From Spinacia oleracea (lineage: Eukaryota > Streptophyta > Magnoliopsida > Caryophyllales > Amaranthaceae), in contig NC_079492.1 of assembly GCF_020520425.1 (NCBI RefSeq), positions 145,669,861 through 145,733,860 of the forward strand: DNA of 64,000 nt. Direction: 5' to 3'. Both the position numbers and the translations under genes were made by a program. Position 1 is the stretch's first letter. Each line of letters opens with the position of its first letter. This document shows, in pieces, positions 12,976 through 22,766 of this stretch. The notes below the pieces were generated by a model. It was given only the letters and a program-made list of their open reading frames with translations, ran no database searches and was not told the origin of the DNA.

Positions 12976-13894
12976 CTAGTGTGTGGCCCAAGTGATGTCC
13001 CGGTTGGTTCTTGAATAATTAAAATTCGATATTCTTTTTCAGCTCAATATTTGACCAAAAATACATGTAGTCCATAAAAGCGAAAAGATTCATTTAGTTC
13101 ATCAACTACACATGTACAATAGATCATTTATCATGTCAAATAATTTTGCAATTAAATCATCTTACAATTCGTTTAATTTATTTTCTAATGAAACTAAGTG
13201 CTTCAAATTAATAAACACCAAATTGGATATATGTAGGGAATTTCTATAGTTGATGCTTATGAGACTTATAATATCATGTTTTATTATTTTTATTCCAATA
13301 TAGCCCATAAGAAATAAAATGTAACATAAATATCGATTTAGTTGTTTTAAACTTCATGTTGACATGTGTTAATTATAAGTTAATGTGCATGGATAAACAA
13401 CAATTAGTGGTTGGTCAAGATGGTAAATGATCGAGAGTTATTCTCAAAACTTGAAGTCTTGCGTAAGAACCTTATTTTATTGATTTTGGTTGCTAATAAC
13501 ATCACATAACCTTGGTCAGTAGATGACATGGCGTAAATAGGAGAGTTCTACGTGACACATAAACTTTATTCCGTAATGCATTTTAATGTATTAGAATAGA
13601 TGTGTATTGATAAAAATAATAATTAGTAGTTGATTAAGATGGTAATGAGAATTATCCTCCAAACTCGAGGTCTTGTGTTCGAACCTTATTGTATTTATTT
13701 TTTGGTTGTCTCTTGTATTCGAACCTTATTGTATTGATTTTTTGGTTGTGTCTTGTGTTCGAACCTTATTATATTGATTTTTTGGTTGTCAACAACATAA
13801 CATAACATTGGGTAGTAGATGACGTGGCATAAATAGGAAAGTTTTACGTGACACATAAACTTCTATCGCACGCTTTTTAATAGATTAGTATAGA
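12976..13894 (-). mobile_element. Composite Helitron (minus), two 5' ends and one 3' end
   Basis: Read on the minus strand, a 5' terminus TCTATACTAATCTATTAAAA begins at 13894 and a second, TCTATTCTAATACATTAAAA, begins at 13600. The single 3' end at 12976 is a degenerate hairpin GGGACATCACTTGGGCC, then ACACACTAG and T. No Rep/helicase coding. Both halves carry a block with tRNA-like A and B boxes (TTAAGATGG, GTTCGAACC, plus-strand reading). This suggests tandem or end-bypass amplification of the 5' part. Confidence 0.7.
13667..13790. repeat. Three tandem units of about 46 bp inside the Helitron
   Basis: TCTTGT.TTCGAACCTTATT followed by GTATTGATTTTTTGGTTG is repeated three times head to tail with few changes. 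It lies in the extra 5' half of the composite Helitron. Confidence 0.85.
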
Positions 13895-13947
13895 TGTAAA
13901 TGTATTTGAAGATATTGATGATCAAAAGAATAAAATGGAGCCATGGA

Positions 13948-14721
13948 CAGTGGCGGAACCACGTAGGTGCAAGGGGGTCCACCGACCCCCAAAGAAAAAT
14001 CTGAAAAAAAAACACATATAGCTGAGATCTAAGAGACCTATTATTATGTAAAACCGATCTATCCTAAGAGACCATCCTTTAGAAACAATCGGTCTCTTAG
14101 AGTTTTGAATAGTTGGTAGATAATCCAAAGAGTCCGGTTTTTAGAAATAACTGGTCTCTTAGAGTTTTGAATTTAAATTCCCCCTCCCTTAAATTAAGTT
14201 ATTTTTTTCACCACGCATATGAAACCCATAGAGAATAATTGTAATAATTTTACGGATTTTATTGTAAAATGAATATTTATTAATTTTAGGACGACACATT
14301 TTTTTAGTAATATATTGCAAAAGGTCTTGCGTGCACAAGTTGTACAATAAATTTATTGTGCACCAACATGACTTTAATCCAGTTTTCTCTAACTTTTACT
14401 CAGTTTTCTCTAACTTTTATACTATTAAAAAAAAAGTTAATAGATAAACATTTTAAAGTGTTCAATGATTAATTTTATACATTATTAGTGATTTTCAATA
14501 AATATTTTTTATTAAAATGAAATTTTTTATTACTAAAAGTAGATAACTTTTACATATATAATGGTGACTTTTAAGCATTTTACGTCAACTTTAACTTCGG
14601 TGTATAATATTTATCGTACACCTCATGTAAATAAGAATGAAGATGATCTGACACAACACTCTAAAAATCTTGAGAATGCCACTGCCGACACCCAAAAAAA
14701 AAAATCATGCCTCCGCCACTG
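13948..14721. mobile_element. Non-autonomous hAT element, TSD GCCATGGA
   Basis: Ends CAGTGGCGGAACCACG and GCCTCCGCCACTG, flanked by perfect 8 bp duplications GCCATGGA (13940-13947 and 14722-14729). 774 bp. It contains an inner repeat of CGGTCTCTTAGAGTTTTGAA. No transposase frame; the open frames crossing it are accidental. Confidence 0.88.
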
Positions 14722-14729
14722 GCCATGGA

Positions 14730-17333
14730 GTAGAGGGGTCATCATGTAACGAAAAGACTCTTCTAGGGGGTTGCCCCTCTTGTAGCCAAAAAAAAAAAAA
14801 TCATATATCAAAGGGAGCATAATACACATATACTTTATGTGTTGATGATATTTTAGGAATTTGTATACTCGTATAAATTTATGAGGCTTCAGATGATGTG
14901 TAAAATTGAAAAAGTTCATAACTATCACGACAAACCCTATAATAATTGTTAAAATATATGTAAAAATTGTATCGACATCATTTCTATTTTCAAAGATCAA
15001 AGAAAAATGTCTCCCCACATCTTATAAAACGTAATCGAAAAGGCTTTATGAGTAGGAAACTCAACGTAATTGGCATAGTTTGCCATGGTTTGTGATAGGC
15101 TAAGGACGAGGGGCCTTCCTAGAAAGCATGTTTGCACTAAATATTATTTTGGTGATGAAATTAAATATTTACCAAAAGAAAAGTCGGTTAAAAAATCAAA
15201 AGTTTTTATTTTAGTTTTTGATGGCCTAAATGATATAAAAAAAATACTTGGTAAAAATAGGGACGTTAAAGTTTTCAGTATTATATTGTACATGTATTTT
15301 TATGTATATTTTGATAATAAATTCAATTTATTAATAAAAAATTATACGACATCTCTAAAATAAATTTGAATCTAACAAATTCATAATAATTCGAATTCAA
15401 ATTAATGTAAATATCCTTCTTTTTATAATTTATATTTTAATAACAACTTCCATTATCTTTGATGGATTAGTGTGAGATTTTTGTCTCCATTAACTCGTTC
15501 ATGGACAACATAATGATTGAATTCTTGCCCTCCCCTCCATTTGTGACATTTTTTTTTTAATGTAATAGGAAAAAAAACCCAACAATTAATTCCATTTAAT
15601 ATGAACTTTGTAAAGCAATAATGTAATATAGACATATAGTACAACCGACTAAATCAATGAGCCCACTTGCAACCTGACCCTATCCAGCTCAAAGGAGGAG
15701 CCTTAACCACTTAGGCCCTTAACTAAGATGTGGGCCGCCTTATTATCTCCTTTACAGACGACACGACCCAAATCATAAAATTAAAGTTTGAGCATAAAAA
15801 TTATATAGGCGTATTCGGCGGTAGCGTTTGAATATAGGCGTTTTCGGTGGCAGCGTTTGAAGTAGCGGGTAGCATTTTGACCTAATTAAGACACTGCTTG
15901 TAAAATTCGTAATTGTTTGACAAGGTAGTGGTTTAGGCAATGATTAACAGTAGAGGTAGCTTTTGTCAAATATTAAAATTAATAGCGTTCAAAATTTGCA
16001 GGTAGCGTTTGATAACATTATACTCTTTAGTAAAGTTAAAACTATATCTTTTACTGTATTTAACAATATCAACCGTTATTTTTATCGAGCACTCAAACTA
16101 GTTACCCGCTACCTTGATAGCTATATCGTTACCTGCGACTCGCTACCGCTAGTTTTGCCAAACAGGGCCTATAAATCTGAGTTTTTTTTGTTTTGTTTTT
16201 GGGTGTGTGTATATGCGTGCGAGCAAAGAAAAAAAAGAGTAACGAGTACATAAGTACTAATTCATCTAAAAATACTTATATCATTTTGATTTTCACTTTT
16301 ACACAAACTTTTGATCATCATTATTTTTAGTTTTCTAATAAGAAAAATTACAAAATAGAGTTGTTAATTTTGAAAATATCATTGAACTCAATCTTAATAA
16401 ATTTTCACTCAACCACATTTATTTAATTTCATATTCATATCATATGTCAACAAAAAATACGTGATCATGTTAGTAAATTTATAGTGTAGAGTATAGTAAT
16501 AGTGGTATAACAATTTTTAAATGTTGTTAATAATACTAATGTAAGTAGATGTGAAAAAGATATGCTTAATTAGTTTATACTTGATACTTTGATAGAGTTC
16601 CATAACACATCTAAGAAGCTAATGGGGTCACTAATTGAGTAATTGGGTATTTCACTAGCTAAGATAGGTGGGCAAGCCCATAAGCACTTTTTTTTAACGA
16701 TATGTATCGTATATCTGGGTGATGATAAAGGTAGCAAGTTGCGACATTGTCGCAATCTTACGTGTTGGAATCTAATTGGTACATATAGGCGCCACGTAGG
16801 TTTGCGTCATGACAATATTTTTTACTATCAATGCAATATTTACTATGAAAATATGTAAATAAGGTAATCGATATAAAGAAGGAAACAAATTAGAATATTA
16901 AGATTTTCCTGCCTTTTTTTGAAATATATATAATAGGTTATATAAATACGTTAAATATTTTAGTTTCCAATTTAAATCACGACACATAAGCATGATATGT
17001 CATCATTATGACACGGCTTAAAGGTCGCATGTTGCGACCTTTATCATTTTCGATCCTTCTTTTGTATGAGCGCAATAAAACAACATTCTTAGAAAGTATG
17101 AAAACACATGAAACTTAATTTAGAGATAACACCATACATTTTTGCACTAGAAATGCATATACATGGCTACTATATAGGCATTAGATATTCCTAATTTCCT
17201 ACACCCCTAATTTACTCTTTCTTTAAGAGATTTATAGGAAGTACATACAAAGACTAGTACAAACATACAAAGTATGGAGTAGTATACGTACGTACAAGGT
17301 GTACATATACGAAATACATACATGATTACATAT
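14730..17333. other. Intergenic with fold-back repeats; no gene seen
   Basis: A possible MITE at about 15808-16169 has ends GGCGTATTCGGCGGTAGCG and GCGGTAGCG-complement..GGGCC, within TATA. A second inverted pair lies at about 16721-17050 (GATGATAAAGGTAGCAAGTT; AACATGCGACCTTTAAG-type complement). It ends in a perfect 10 bp hairpin at 17020-17042. The rest is AT-rich and featureless. Confidence 0.45.
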
Positions 17334-19213
17334 TTACATGAGAGTACAAGCATGGACATTATCGTCATTGAACATGTTGCTAACTTTATCATCCCCACGG
17401 GAAGAAATGGGGAGAGACCCGTGCTTATCACCAACATTATAACCATGACGATAATAATTGTAGGTCTCCTTATAATCGTGAGCCATATCCTTAAAATAGT
17501 TATTGGCCGAAGTAAAGTATAAAGGAGGGTTTGGGTAGGGCCAAAACTCCGCCCTCTTTCCCGCCCTTCTTACGGCTTTCAACACCTTATTCCGATCCAC
17601 GTACCCTACTACCGTCACCTTTTCCATCGAAAGCTCTACTTCTATCGAATCCACTCCTGCAAATCAACAAAATTACATTGGTTAATTTATCATTTATATG
17701 GTAACCTTGAGTTTTAATTATGTGGGTGATTTAATTTTATTCTTTTATACATGTATAAAAGCGTATAAATAATGCCTACTATTTGCTCCCTAATGGTTTA
17801 TATGACCCCACTAGCCGAAATGTAGATTGACATTAGTGATTTGATTAAGAAGTAAGTGGATATGATCATCATTCTTCAATCCACTTATATAATTAGGAGC
17901 TTTTAGTCATGACCTACTCTAGCCATTTAGCTTAAACCCTTACACTAACACTAGTATCTAGGCATATAGTACTCAAGCATTAAAATTATCCACACACAAA
18001 GAAATCATGATTTTTGACTTTGTCAATGCTTTAATTTCTTTTTATCCATGCAACTTTTGGAAATTTCATGTTTTTTTTAATACTCTAATGGAGAATTTTA
18101 ATTGAAAAGAATTAAAGGAATAAACAATTTGGATCATCACAACCAATAGCCCTTTATTTTGAATTCTCTATTCTATGAGGAAGTCTTTTTGTTCATTTAA
18201 AATTAAAGGAATCTTTATAATGAACTATAATTTTTGCCCAAACACCAACATACTCTATTAACTCTAACAAATATTTTTTTGAAAAAAAAGGTAAATACGA
18301 ACTACGGAGTATACAAGATCACCAATAAATCTAAAAGTAACGGTACGCTACAGGAATTTGTATCTTTAATGACACTCCCGTCGCAAAAGCCTTTTGCGAC
18401 AGGGCTAATAACAACCAAACAAGGACAACTGTCGCAAATGTCTTTTACACAAGTTAACGACGAGATTTTCCATTAACAACGACCCTATTTTATGACGGGT
18501 TCAAGACAGAAAATTCCGTAATTATATAATCAATGATTATAGGCCTTAAATGGTACAATTTCTTATAGTGGTAGCCGAATAAAACAAGAGTTTATATCTC
18601 GTGGTCATCCAACTAAATAACTAACTATATGCACGATATGATAGAAATGTTATTGGAATATATAAGATACGTATTGTCGTTTTAGTAGAAACTTAGTGAT
18701 AGTGATAAATTGAAGAAGACAAGGAATATTGTTAGCTCCTAGTATAACTGAAATACATGAACTTTTTAAAAAATCTTAAAAATAAATCAAAAGTTTTCCC
18801 CCTAAGAATACTTCGTATGTTTTTGAGAGGACAGTTGTCGATCTTGTCGTCAATCGGACATGAAGAAGATTCTAATTAATACTAAAAGTGTAATTATAAC
18901 ATATATATAGTCCACTAATTTGTACTTATATAGGAGTATATGTGATTGTTTGTGGGATATATAATGTTATCTCAAACTTTCGGTAGATGATAATCATGAC
19001 CCAATAATTAGGTTTTGTTTGTTCTTATGGATGTATTTTATACGTATGTCTGAGGAAAACCTATACACTGCTTTTTGGTACATACTCCGTAGATTAAGTT
19101 CATGGCGTATATATGAGGTATATATAAAGTGAGTATCACTATGAATGATACATGTCACTTCTCGGTACAAAAATTTCCTGCCAAAAACCCATTTCCTAAC
19201 AAAAATATATCTA

Positions 19214-19256
<43 letters not shown>

Positions 19257-22200
19257 AATATGACAATATTGGACTATTTTGATAATATTTTAGTCAAATC
19301 GTCATATCAATAATAGAAAATATATTTACTCAATATTTTGGTCAGATTAACACATTATTTAGTCATATAAATGATTTTGGTCAAATTAGCATATTAAAAC
19401 ATACTACGTATAAAATATATAATACGTAGTAAGGATGAAATTGCATATCTATATAATATATTAAAAGGCGTTGTGAAAATTGTATATGTGGCACGTAGTA
19501 CTCTCCCCTTTACGCCACATTTAGAGCTGGCAATGGGTTGGGTTGGGTCGAAATCAGGTCGACCCATTTATAAACGGGTTGAGATTTTTCCAACCCAACC
19601 CGACCTGTTTAATTAAACGGGTTGAAATTTTCAACCCAACCCAACCCAATTATAAACGGGTTGACCTGAAGTTGACCCGTTTAATTTTTTTTTTCTTCAC
19701 TTTTAAGTGTAAATTGACTTAACTATAGAGTCGCGAGGTGATATTTTTGTGGCATATCTCATAGAAAAAAGTAATACTTAAATATGTATTTGACATGTAT
19801 CAAAATGTCAAATAATTATTCATTTTTGAAGGAAAAATGAGAAATAAAATATTTTAAATAAAATTCTACAGATTTATATTACATACTTGCTTGAACTTAA
19901 ACGGGTTAGGCGGGTTGTTTTCGGGTTGAACATTTCAACCTAACCCAACCCATTTAATTAAACGGGTTGGGTTGGGTTGACCCATTTAATTAAACGGGTT
20001 GAAAATCTTGACCCAACCCTTTATTATTGGGTTGGGTTCGGGTTGGGTTGGTGGGTTGGGTCAATTTTTGCCAGCTCTAGCCACATTATCCACTCACCGA
20101 GTGTTATGCCATGTCATAGACAACCAAAACTAATGCAATGAGATTCGAACACAAGATCTCATGTGTAGATGATAAGTTTCATTACCATCTTAACCAACCA
20201 CTAATTGTTGTTTATTTATTCACATTAATTTATAAATAAATGTTAACATAAGTCTAAACACAACTAAATTTTTACATGACATTTTATTTTCTTTGGACTA
20301 TTTTGAAAAAGTAATAATAATTATAGCATTAAAACAAGAAAAACATGTTGACGTAATTTTTTTATATATATAATTTGGTGTTTAATAATTTGAAGAACTT
20401 AGTTCCACTAGAAAACAAATAATACAAATGGTAAAATGATCTAATTGAAAAATTACTTAGCATGATAAATGACGTAGTGTGTCTTTGTAATTGACGAACT
20501 TTATGGATGTTTTCACTTTATGAAATACATGTATTTTGGTCAAATATTGAGCTCAAGAAAAATCTAAAATTTTAAGTATTAAATGTAGCAACTGGGGCAT
20601 CGCCCGGGCTACACACTAGTTAGATGATTAAATTAGTACGGACTACTTAATTACGCATTACCTTTAACGGATAAATATTACAGTTAAATAATTTATAAAA
20701 AAGATGGTCAAATAATAATTTTTGAATATCCGTGCGTGCACGGGGCGTCGGGACCTGATCTATTTTATCAATATTTATGTCGCTTGATTTTTTTCATAGT
20801 TTTCTAACTTAATTGTTATTATCAATATGGAAAATAAATTCAATGATTTTTCTTATACGTACGTACGTAGTAGTATTATGTAACTACATGTAAGCACTAG
20901 GTTAAAGAAATCGGGCTTGTGTTACGTTGTAAACTTGTACTAGTAATATAATAGGAATAAAATGGTTACATACCTCTAAGTTTCAAAATGGCGTCCTTGA
21001 CAACCCTCTCACATCCAGTGCAACACATACGAACCTTAAGTTCCACGGTCTGCGTAACAAAAAGCCGAAAAGAACAATAATTAAGAATATTTTTTTCTTT
21101 GGTGCGAATGAGCCACTATTAAGAATAGAAAGTGTCGTGTGACATACTCTATAAGAATAAGATCGATATGATGCTATTATATATCGATCACAAATCAAAG
21201 TTAAAAGTCTCTATGTGTAATCGAATAGTAACCAGTAGTTTAGCATATGGCAACTACTATTAACCCTTAATTTCTATGACATATATGATCCTTTTACAGT
21301 TGGGATATTATTTGATTCTTGTACAACTTTACATATATATGCTCCAAGGTGACTAAGGAATGGATCTCAAGAACTTGAATATGATACTCTTATTCTTATT
21401 ATTCAAGTGAGATCATACATGCACATGTTTGGTTATTGGATCTATTTGGAATCATTAATTTGTATTAAGAAAATACGAAACAATTGTCTCTGGTATCTGG
21501 TGTCCACCTGAAATCATTAATTTATACTCCGTATCATTTAAAATGATTATCGGTATAGGTGTCTTTTAAAATTTGAAACATGCATCGTGCACTGTGCATT
21601 TAGTTTACTAATATTTACACACAAGCATATATGTAATGTCCATTAACAAGCACTTATATGCTTTGTTACTTTCACCATGACACCAAGCCATGTATCTTGG
21701 TGGAGAAGCATGCTTTTGATTAATAAAAACCTAATGTCTAAAGTTTCACAAAACAACTCTGTCATGGGATTTATTTTTATTGAGAGGTATATATATTAAT
21801 TACATATTAAAGTAACTTTTTATTCGTTAGGGATTATTAATATCCAAACCAGTGTAAAGCTAAGCTAAATTAAAAATTTAATTATCCCCTATCAAAATTA
21901 CACTAGAGCAAGATTAGCGCTTAATATTTAATTTTAAGTATGCATTTAAGTTTTTTCTGGAAGAAGAAATATTCTATTGGACCAGTACGTCTCACAGATA
22001 AATTGGCCCAACTATTCAACTCAGGTCCTTGGGAATGAGGGAGGGGAGGGGGAGCGCGAGGAGGAAATCACAACGTGATACTTTTAAGCATGTACGTACT
22101 AGTACAAACATAACATATGACTAAACAAAGAGAGTGATGGATAGCTCAGTTGGTTAGAGCTTCCATCCCGGTTTCAAGTGATCCTGGGATCGATTCTTTT

Positions 22201-22719
22201 CGCAAAAAAAAAAAAAAGACCAGACAAAAAGAGATGAAATTAAAACTATACTACAAGTACAACCAACAATTTTTATTTTTACTAGGTAAGAAAAAGAGAC
22301 CCTACTGAACCAACATCTATCACAGGTTAGTCAAGCCAGCTACGCAAGTTTTCGCTTGAGCTAACTGTGCCCCTAACATTTCGTTGTTGATGGGGCTCAG
22401 CTCGGCCCTGTAACCTCCATGCAAGTCACAAGCTGAGTTCCCCACCAACTCTATTAACTTGTATCGTTAAGAAAGACCAACATGCAAAGTAGAAATCAGC
22501 TAGAACAAAGGGAGGAGGATGACAAACCTGCAAAGAGAGCGGTCGAGATGACTTAGGCATGTTGTAGGAGAAATACCTAAAGTTGCTTGAAACTCGTACA
22601 CGATGACTATTATTATGAGTATGATTATGATTATTACTATGAGTATGTTTATACCCAAAGAAACAACAAGAGACAGTTGAGAGGATCAAAGAAATGGCTC
22701 TTTTATAAGTTCTTCCCAT
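17334..22719 (-). CDS. Heavy metal-associated isoprenylated plant protein (HIPP), three exons, 196 aa
   Basis: Exons on the minus strand are 22528-22719, 20974-21049 and 17334-17656. All junctions are GT-AG and the frame closes at 197 codons including the stop. Residues 1-64 are a variable His/Asn/Ser-rich leader. An HMA domain starts at residue 65 with the metal-binding motif M-x-C-x-x-C (M72, C74, C77), split by intron 2 at Gly90. It continues through VTVVGYVDRNKVLKAVRRAG, and the protein ends in the CaaX box CTLM, a farnesylation signal. HIPPs bind transition metals and are tethered to membranes through the lipid. Spacing and the tail (NVGDKHG, RGDDKVSNMFNDDNVHACTLM-type end) fit the HIPP44/45-like clade, by memory only. 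Intron 2 is 3.3 kb and full of transposons. An alternative start is Met54 (MPKSSRPLSLQ), because the nearest TATA-like site lies very close to the first ATG. The family call is secure; the exact orthologue is not. Confidence 0.93.
18346..18570. mobile_element. Mini-CACTA element in HIPP intron 2, TSD GTA
   Basis: A 225 bp element with ends CGCTACAGGAATTTGTA and TACAATTTCTTATAGTG, degenerate versions of the CACTACAAGAAATT/AATTTCTTGTAGTG inverted repeats seen in four other copies here. It is flanked by the 3 bp duplication GTA. The interior is made of the same ACGACGGG/CCCGTCG-type motifs. No transposase is present. It is the most decayed of the five copies. Confidence 0.82.
19218..19254. repeat. 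(AT)n microsatellite in HIPP intron 2
   Basis: An uninterrupted alternating TA/AT tract of about 37 bp, 200 bp upstream of the Helitron 5' end. Confidence 0.9.
19448..20619 (+). mobile_element. Non-autonomous Helitron in HIPP intron 2
   Basis: The 5' end is TCTATATAATATATTAAAA following an A, and the 3' end is a GC-rich hairpin region GGGGCATCGCCCGGGC followed by TACACACTAG and then T. This is the TC...CTAG arrangement inserted between A and T that defines Helitrons. There is no Rep/helicase coding capacity. The body, minus a nested hAT MITE at 19522-20079, is about 0.6 kb and resembles the minus-strand copy at 12976-13894, including a shared block that reads like tRNA A and B boxes in the opposite orientation. 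Confidence 0.8.
19522..20079. mobile_element. hAT-type MITE nested in the Helitron, TSD GCCACATT
   Basis: A 558 bp element with inverted ends TAGAGCTGGCAA and TTGCCAGCTCTA, flanked by perfect 8 bp duplications GCCACATT (19514-19521 and 20080-20087). Eight-base duplications and this terminus type indicate hAT. The interior is dominated by GGGTTGG/CCAACCC runs in both orientations, so it can fold back. It has no coding capacity. It landed after the Helitron. Confidence 0.88.
22137..22215 (+). repeat. tRNA-like SINE head fragment with A-tail, in HIPP intron 1
   Basis: The stretch GATAGCTCAGTTGGTTAGAG is an A-box-like sequence and GGGATCGATTC, about 45 bp further on, is B-box-like, followed by a run of A at 22205-22216. 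The acceptor stem does not pair as in a functional tRNA, so this is more likely a 5' SINE remnant than a tRNA gene. It lies within the 1.48 kb first intron of the HIPP gene, opposite to its transcription. Confidence 0.45.
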
Positions 22720-22744
22720 TTTGTAAACGTGCAGGAGGTCTATG

Positions 22745-22766
22745 TATTTATACGAATCGTATATAT
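22745..22766 (-). promoter_or_regulatory. Candidate TATA boxes of the HIPP gene
   Basis: On the minus strand TATAAATA occupies 22745-22752 and a weaker GATATATAC lies at 22758-22766, 26-45 bp upstream of the first ATG (22719). If the first site is used, transcription would begin almost at that ATG, which would favour translation from Met54. If the second is used, the 5' UTR would still be very short. Inferred from sequence only. Confidence 0.35.

Noticed and set aside
13656-13800. Three evenly spaced repeats, CRISPR-like at first glance
   Set aside because: Units are head to tail without spacers, in plant nuclear DNA inside a Helitron. CRISPR is not expected in a eukaryote.
14623-15018. 131-codon minus-strand frame
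   Set aside because: It crosses the boundary of the hAT element and runs into AT-rich DNA with no domain or splice context. Treated as accidental.
20699-20765. CGTGCGTGCACGGGGCGTCG as another Helitron hairpin end
   Set aside because: No CTAG follows at the right spacing and no 5' partner was found. Left unassigned.
22137-22215. Possible tRNA gene
   Set aside because: A and B boxes are suggestive, but the acceptor stem does not pair and an A-tail follows. A SINE remnant is more likely.
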